Part shown: one piece after another, positions 33,789 to 36,748 of the stretch
Layout of the letters: each line of letters begins with the position of its first letter
Numbering within the stretch: the stretch's first letter is position 1
Assembly: GCA_012519455.1 (NCBI GenBank)
Contig: JAAYQE010000114.1
Coordinates: 1 to 36,748, forward strand
DNA length: 36,748 bases
Origin: Syntrophomonadaceae bacterium
GTDB taxonomy: Bacteria > Bacillota > Ch66 > Ch109
Direction of reading: 5' to 3'
Notes under the pieces: model-generated
Told to the model about the DNA's origin: nothing
Seen by the model: the letters and a program-made list of their open reading frames with translations, nothing else
Database searches by the model: none
Translations under genes and position numbers: made by a program

Positions 33789-35473
33789 TAGTCCATACAC
33801 CCCCCCAGCATATCATCCAGCGAACCACCGGGCGGTACCATAGGAAACACGTTTTCTTCACGATCAACCACAAAGTCGAGTAACACCGGACCAGGGATAG
33901 ACAGGGCTTTTTCCAGGGCTGGCCGTACTTCTTCCGGCCGTTCTACCCTAATCCCGACGGCTCCATAGGCCTCGGCTAACTTAACAAAATCCGGGCTAAC
34001 CCCTAGTAGATCGGTTTGCGAGTAACGCCCACCGTAAAACAACTGCTGCCATTGCCGTACCATACCCAGATAACCGTTATTTAAAATAGCTACTTTTACC
34101 GGTAAATTGTAGGCTACAGCGGTGGCCATTTCCTGCGAATTCATTTGGAAGCTACCGTCGCCAGAGATACCAAAAACAATCTTATCCGGCTGACCAATTT
34201 GCGCCCCAATAGCTGCAGGTAAACCAAATCCCATGGTCCCCAGACCACCAGAAGTTACCATAGTACGGGGCTGGGAAAATTTATAATACTGGGCGGCCCA
34301 CATCTGATTCTGCCCTACTTCCGTAGTAATAATCGCTTCTCCCCGGGTTACTTCGTAAATTTGCTCAATTACATGCTGCGGCTTAACATTTTCTCCATCT
34401 TGCGTATAATGCAAGGGATATTCTTGCTTCCATTGTTCAACACGATCTAACCATTCTGCCCGTTCCCCGGTATCCGCATTAACCCGGGCTAATAATTCAA
34501 TAAGGACCGTGCGCGCATCCCCGACGATCGGTACGTCCACACGGACATTTTTACCAATCTCCGCTGCATCAATATCAATGTGTACCACTCGAGCCTTAGG
34601 AGCAAAAGTTTCAATCTTACCGGTTACCCGATCATCAAACCGCGCCCCGACCGCAATCAAACAATCGCATTCACAAATAGCATAATTGGCATAGTGAGTT
34701 CCATGCATCCCTAGCATCCCCAGGGAAAGGCGATGTGTTTCGGGAAAAGCTCCTAATCCCATTAAAGTAGTAGTTACCGGAATCTTTACTTTCTCTGCCA
34801 GGGCCAAAATTTCATCAGTAATACCGCTAATAATTGCGCCTCCCCCTACATAAAGAACCGGTCGGTAAGACTCATTAATTACGTTAGCGGCTTGATTAAT
34901 CTGCAGTAAATTAACTTTCTTTAAAACCCGATAGCCCCGTAAATTTACGGTCTTGGGATAATCAAACCGGGCTTTATTAACTGTAATATCACTAGGAACG
35001 TCAATAACCACCGGCCCCGGCCGCCCGGTCGTAGCAATATAAAAAGCCTCCTTAATAATACGGGCCAGATCTTTCGTATCTTTAACCAGGTAGGAGTGTT
35101 TCGTAATCGGAAGGGTAATCCCGGTAATGTCCGCTTCTTGAAAGGAATCCCGCCCTAGAGAGGTTAACCCTACCTGCCCGGTAAAAACAATTAAGGGTAC
35201 CGAATCCATATGGGCCGTAGCAATCCCGGTTACAGCATTAGTAGCCCCGGGCCCTGAGGTGGTAATACATACGCCTGGACGGCCGGTTACTCGCGCATAA
35301 GCGTCCGCCGCATGTACAGCCCCCTGTTCATGCCGAGTTAAAATATGCCCAATATTAGATTTAAAGATCTCATCATAAATATTTAAAACTCTTCCTCCCG
35401 GATAGCCAAAAATGGTATCCACGCCTTCTTCCTGAAGGCAACGAATTAATATCTGAGCCCCAGTAAGTTCCAT
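33788..35473 (-). CDS. ilvB: Acetolactate synthase large subunit
   Basis: 561-aa thiamine-diphosphate enzyme condensing two pyruvates (or pyruvate and 2-oxobutanoate). The N-terminal Glu that activates ThDP is in [16 protein letters not shown]; the Mg-ThDP motif is [16 protein letters not shown] ending in ILNN. The longer open frame (to 35542) overlaps ilvD; GGGGGTGAGG lies just before ATG 35473, so this start is chosen. Operon neighbour of ilvD and ilvN. Confidence 0.96.
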   Translation of the reverse strand: MELTGAQILIRCLQEEGVDTIFGYPGGRVLNIYDEIFKSNIGHILTRHEQGAVHAADAYARVTGRPGVCITTSGPGATNAVTGIATAHMDSVPLIVFTGQVGLTSLGRDSFQEADITGITLPITKHSYLVKDTKDLARIIKEAFYIATTGRPGPVVIDVPSDITVNKARFDYPKTVNLRGYRVLKKVNLLQINQAANVINESYRPVLYVGGGAIISGITDEILALAEKVKIPVTTTLMGLGAFPETHRLSLGMLGMHGTHYANYAICECDCLIAVGARFDDRVTGKIETFAPKARVVHIDIDAAEIGKNVRVDVPIVGDARTVLIELLARVNADTGERAEWLDRVEQWKQEYPLHYTQDGENVKPQHVIEQIYEVTRGEAIITTEVGQNQMWAAQYYKFSQPRTMVTSGGLGTMGFGLPAAIGAQIGQPDKIVFGISGDGSFQMNSQEMATAVAYNLPVKVAILNNGYLGMVRQWQQLFYGGRYSQTDLLGVSPDFVKLAEAYGAVGIRVERPEEVRPALEKALSIPGPVLLDFVVDREENVFPMVPPGGSLDDMLGGCMD

Positions 35474-35489
35474 AACCTCACCCCCTGTA

Positions 35490-36748
35490 TTAATAATCCC
35501 TAAATATAGCACCCTTACTGGCCGAAGAGACCATTCGCGCATAACGAGCCATATAACCAGTTTTTATCTTCGGTTCCGGCGGGCTCCAAGCAGACCGGCG
35601 CCGTTCTATTTCTTGCTTCTCAACCTCCAAGCTTAGCACTCCGCGGGGAATATCCACTAAAATAGCATCCCCTTCTTGAACGAGAGCAATTAATCCACCT
35701 TCTGCAGCCTCCGGAGAAACGTGTCCAATGGAAGCTCCCCGGGTAGCACCGGAAAACCGGCCATCAGTAATTAAGGCTACCTCTTTATCTAATCCCATTC
35801 CGGCCACCGCGGAAGTTGGCGTCAACATTTCTCGCATACCCGGGCCCCCTTTAGGCCCTTCATAACGAATGACCAAGACATCGCCAGAATTAATTTTCCC
35901 GTCAAGAATAGCTTTTACCGCTGCTTCTTCGGAATCAAAGACACGGGCCGGTCCACGGTGCGTCATCATCTCTGGCGCCACCGCTCCTTTCTTGACTACC
36001 GCTCCTTCAGGTGCTAGATTGCCCCGTAAGATGGCCAATCCCCCACTAGCACTATAGGGATCATCTACAGAACGTATAACTTCAGGGTTTAGAATCCTAC
36101 GACCGGTTACGTTTTCCGCCATCCTCTTCCCGGTTACGGTTAAGGCTTCCCCTTTAAGTAACCCGTGCTTTAACAGTTCCGACATTACTGCGGCAACGCC
36201 GCCGGCTTCGTCGAGATCCTCCATAAAATGAAACCCAGCCGGCGCCAATTTACATAAATGAGGTACTTGTTGACTTACCTGATTAGCCAGTTCCAGATCC
36301 AATGGTACTCCCGCTTCATGGGCAACCGCTGGCAAATGAAGGATCGTGTTGCTAGAACCACCCAGAGCCATATCCACCGCTAGAGCATTATAAAAAGCAG
36401 CCGGGGTTAGAATATCCTGGGGTCGGGTATTTTCCCGGATCATTTCCATAACCTGCCATCCGGCTTGTTTAGCCAAACGAATCCGATTAGCGTGGACCGC
36501 CGGGATGGTACCGTTGCCGGGTAGCCCTAACCCAAGTGCCTCAGTTAAACAATTCATCGAATTAGCCGTAAAAAGTCCGGCACAGGAGCCACACCCCGGA
36601 CAAGCCGCCTCTTCCAGTTCATGCAGTTCGGCTTCCGTCATCCGGCCTCCGGCGACCGCTCCTACCCCCTCAAAGACCTGACTTAAACTAACGCTTTTAC
36701 CCTGAAAACGGCCCGCTAACATCGGTCCCCCGCTAACAAATACGGCGG
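35490..36748 (-). CDS. ilvD: Dihydroxy-acid dehydratase, 5' end beyond the window
   Basis: C-terminal 419 or so codons of IlvD, which dehydrates dihydroxy acids to 2-oxo acids using an Fe-S cluster. The frame is open to the right edge: the codons before ATG 36722 read AVFVSGGP, which joins directly to MLAGR as in the family, so that ATG is not the start. An Fe-S cysteine region is visible ([19 protein letters not shown]). Full-length enzymes have about 555 residues, so roughly 135-145 are missing outside the window. Confidence 0.95.
   Translation of the reverse strand, partial: AVFVSGGPMLAGRFQGKSVSLSQVFEGVGAVAGGRMTEAELHELEEAACPGCGSCAGLFTANSMNCLTEALGLGLPGNGTIPAVHANRIRLAKQAGWQVMEMIRENTRPQDILTPAAFYNALAVDMALGGSSNTILHLPAVAHEAGVPLDLELANQVSQQVPHLCKLAPAGFHFMEDLDEAGGVAAVMSELLKHGLLKGEALTVTGKRMAENVTGRRILNPEVIRSVDDPYSASGGLAILRGNLAPEGAVVKKGAVAPEMMTHRGPARVFDSEEAAVKAILDGKINSGDVLVIRYEGPKGGPGMREMLTPTSAVAGMGLDKEVALITDGRFSGATRGASIGHVSPEAAEGGLIALVQEGDAILVDIPRGVLSLEVEKQEIERRRSAWSPPEPKIKTGYMARYARMVSSASKGAIFRDY

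Noticed and set aside
35474-35542. Longer N-terminus of IlvB (and similarly of LeuA at 32200-32253)
   Set aside because: The extensions overlap the preceding genes, lack family similarity, and good Shine-Dalgarno sites precede the internal ATGs.
36720-36722. ATG as the ilvD start
   Set aside because: The frame continues to the window edge with the conserved AVFVSGGP segment, so the gene is cut by the edge rather than short.

Overview
The window looks like a chromosomal segment from an anaerobic, low-to-mid GC Clostridia-class Firmicute. A Peptococcaceae/Desulfotomaculum/Moorella-like relative is my inference, not proven. Supporting signs are Firmicute-type Shine-Dalgarno sites with many GTG starts, the cdaA-cdaR-glmM-glmS block with a glmS ribozyme, a c-di-GMP-I riboswitch, paired DUF1538 proteins with a PII-like protein, and a butanoyl-CoA/beta-oxidation operon. 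I saw no rRNA, tRNA, CRISPR array, prophage or intact insertion sequence.

Layout. 1-5.9 kb: a DUF2179/DUF5698 membrane protein that seems to start at ATT, an acyl-CoA ligase and a cardiolipin synthase on the minus strand, then a PflX-type radical SAM protein and an alpha/beta hydrolase on the plus strand. 5.9-6.2 kb: a gene-free stretch encoding a probable structured RNA of about 200 nt with a near-consensus promoter, a perfect closing stem and a terminator. 6.2-11.1 kb: sbcD-sbcC (minus). 11.2-17.2 kb: a minus-strand operon thl-hbd-crt-acd-gctA-gctB that interconverts acetyl-CoA and short-chain acyl-CoAs. The ligase at 0.6-2.2 kb could feed it, and no etfAB is in view. 17.4-19.3 kb: two DUF1538 half-size membrane proteins plus a PII-like protein, closed by a strong terminator. 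19.3-19.9 kb: a 600-bp non-coding stretch with an IS200/IS605 right-end/omegaRNA-like remnant and a c-di-GMP-I riboswitch with terminator, leading into a chemoreceptor gene. 22-24.5 kb: carbamate kinase, DUF1294 and a PurM/PurL-fold protein with a four-cysteine insertion.

24.6-30.5 kb (minus) carries cdaA-cdaR-glmM-glmS, which couples c-di-AMP synthesis to amino-sugar supply for the cell wall. glmS has its own leader: a glmS ribozyme followed, unusually, by a hairpin-plus-U-tract terminator before the gene. 30.6-36.7 kb (minus) is a branched-chain amino acid operon ilvD-ilvB-ilvN-ilvC-leuA; ilvD runs off the right edge. Its IlvC has a long cofactor loop of the kind found in a minority of KARIs.

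Most genes belong to well-known families. The least explained items are the structured RNA at about 5984-6213, the DUF1538/PII module, the Cys-rich PurM-like protein, the terminator behind the glmS ribozyme, and the omegaRNA-like remnant lacking a nuclease gene.
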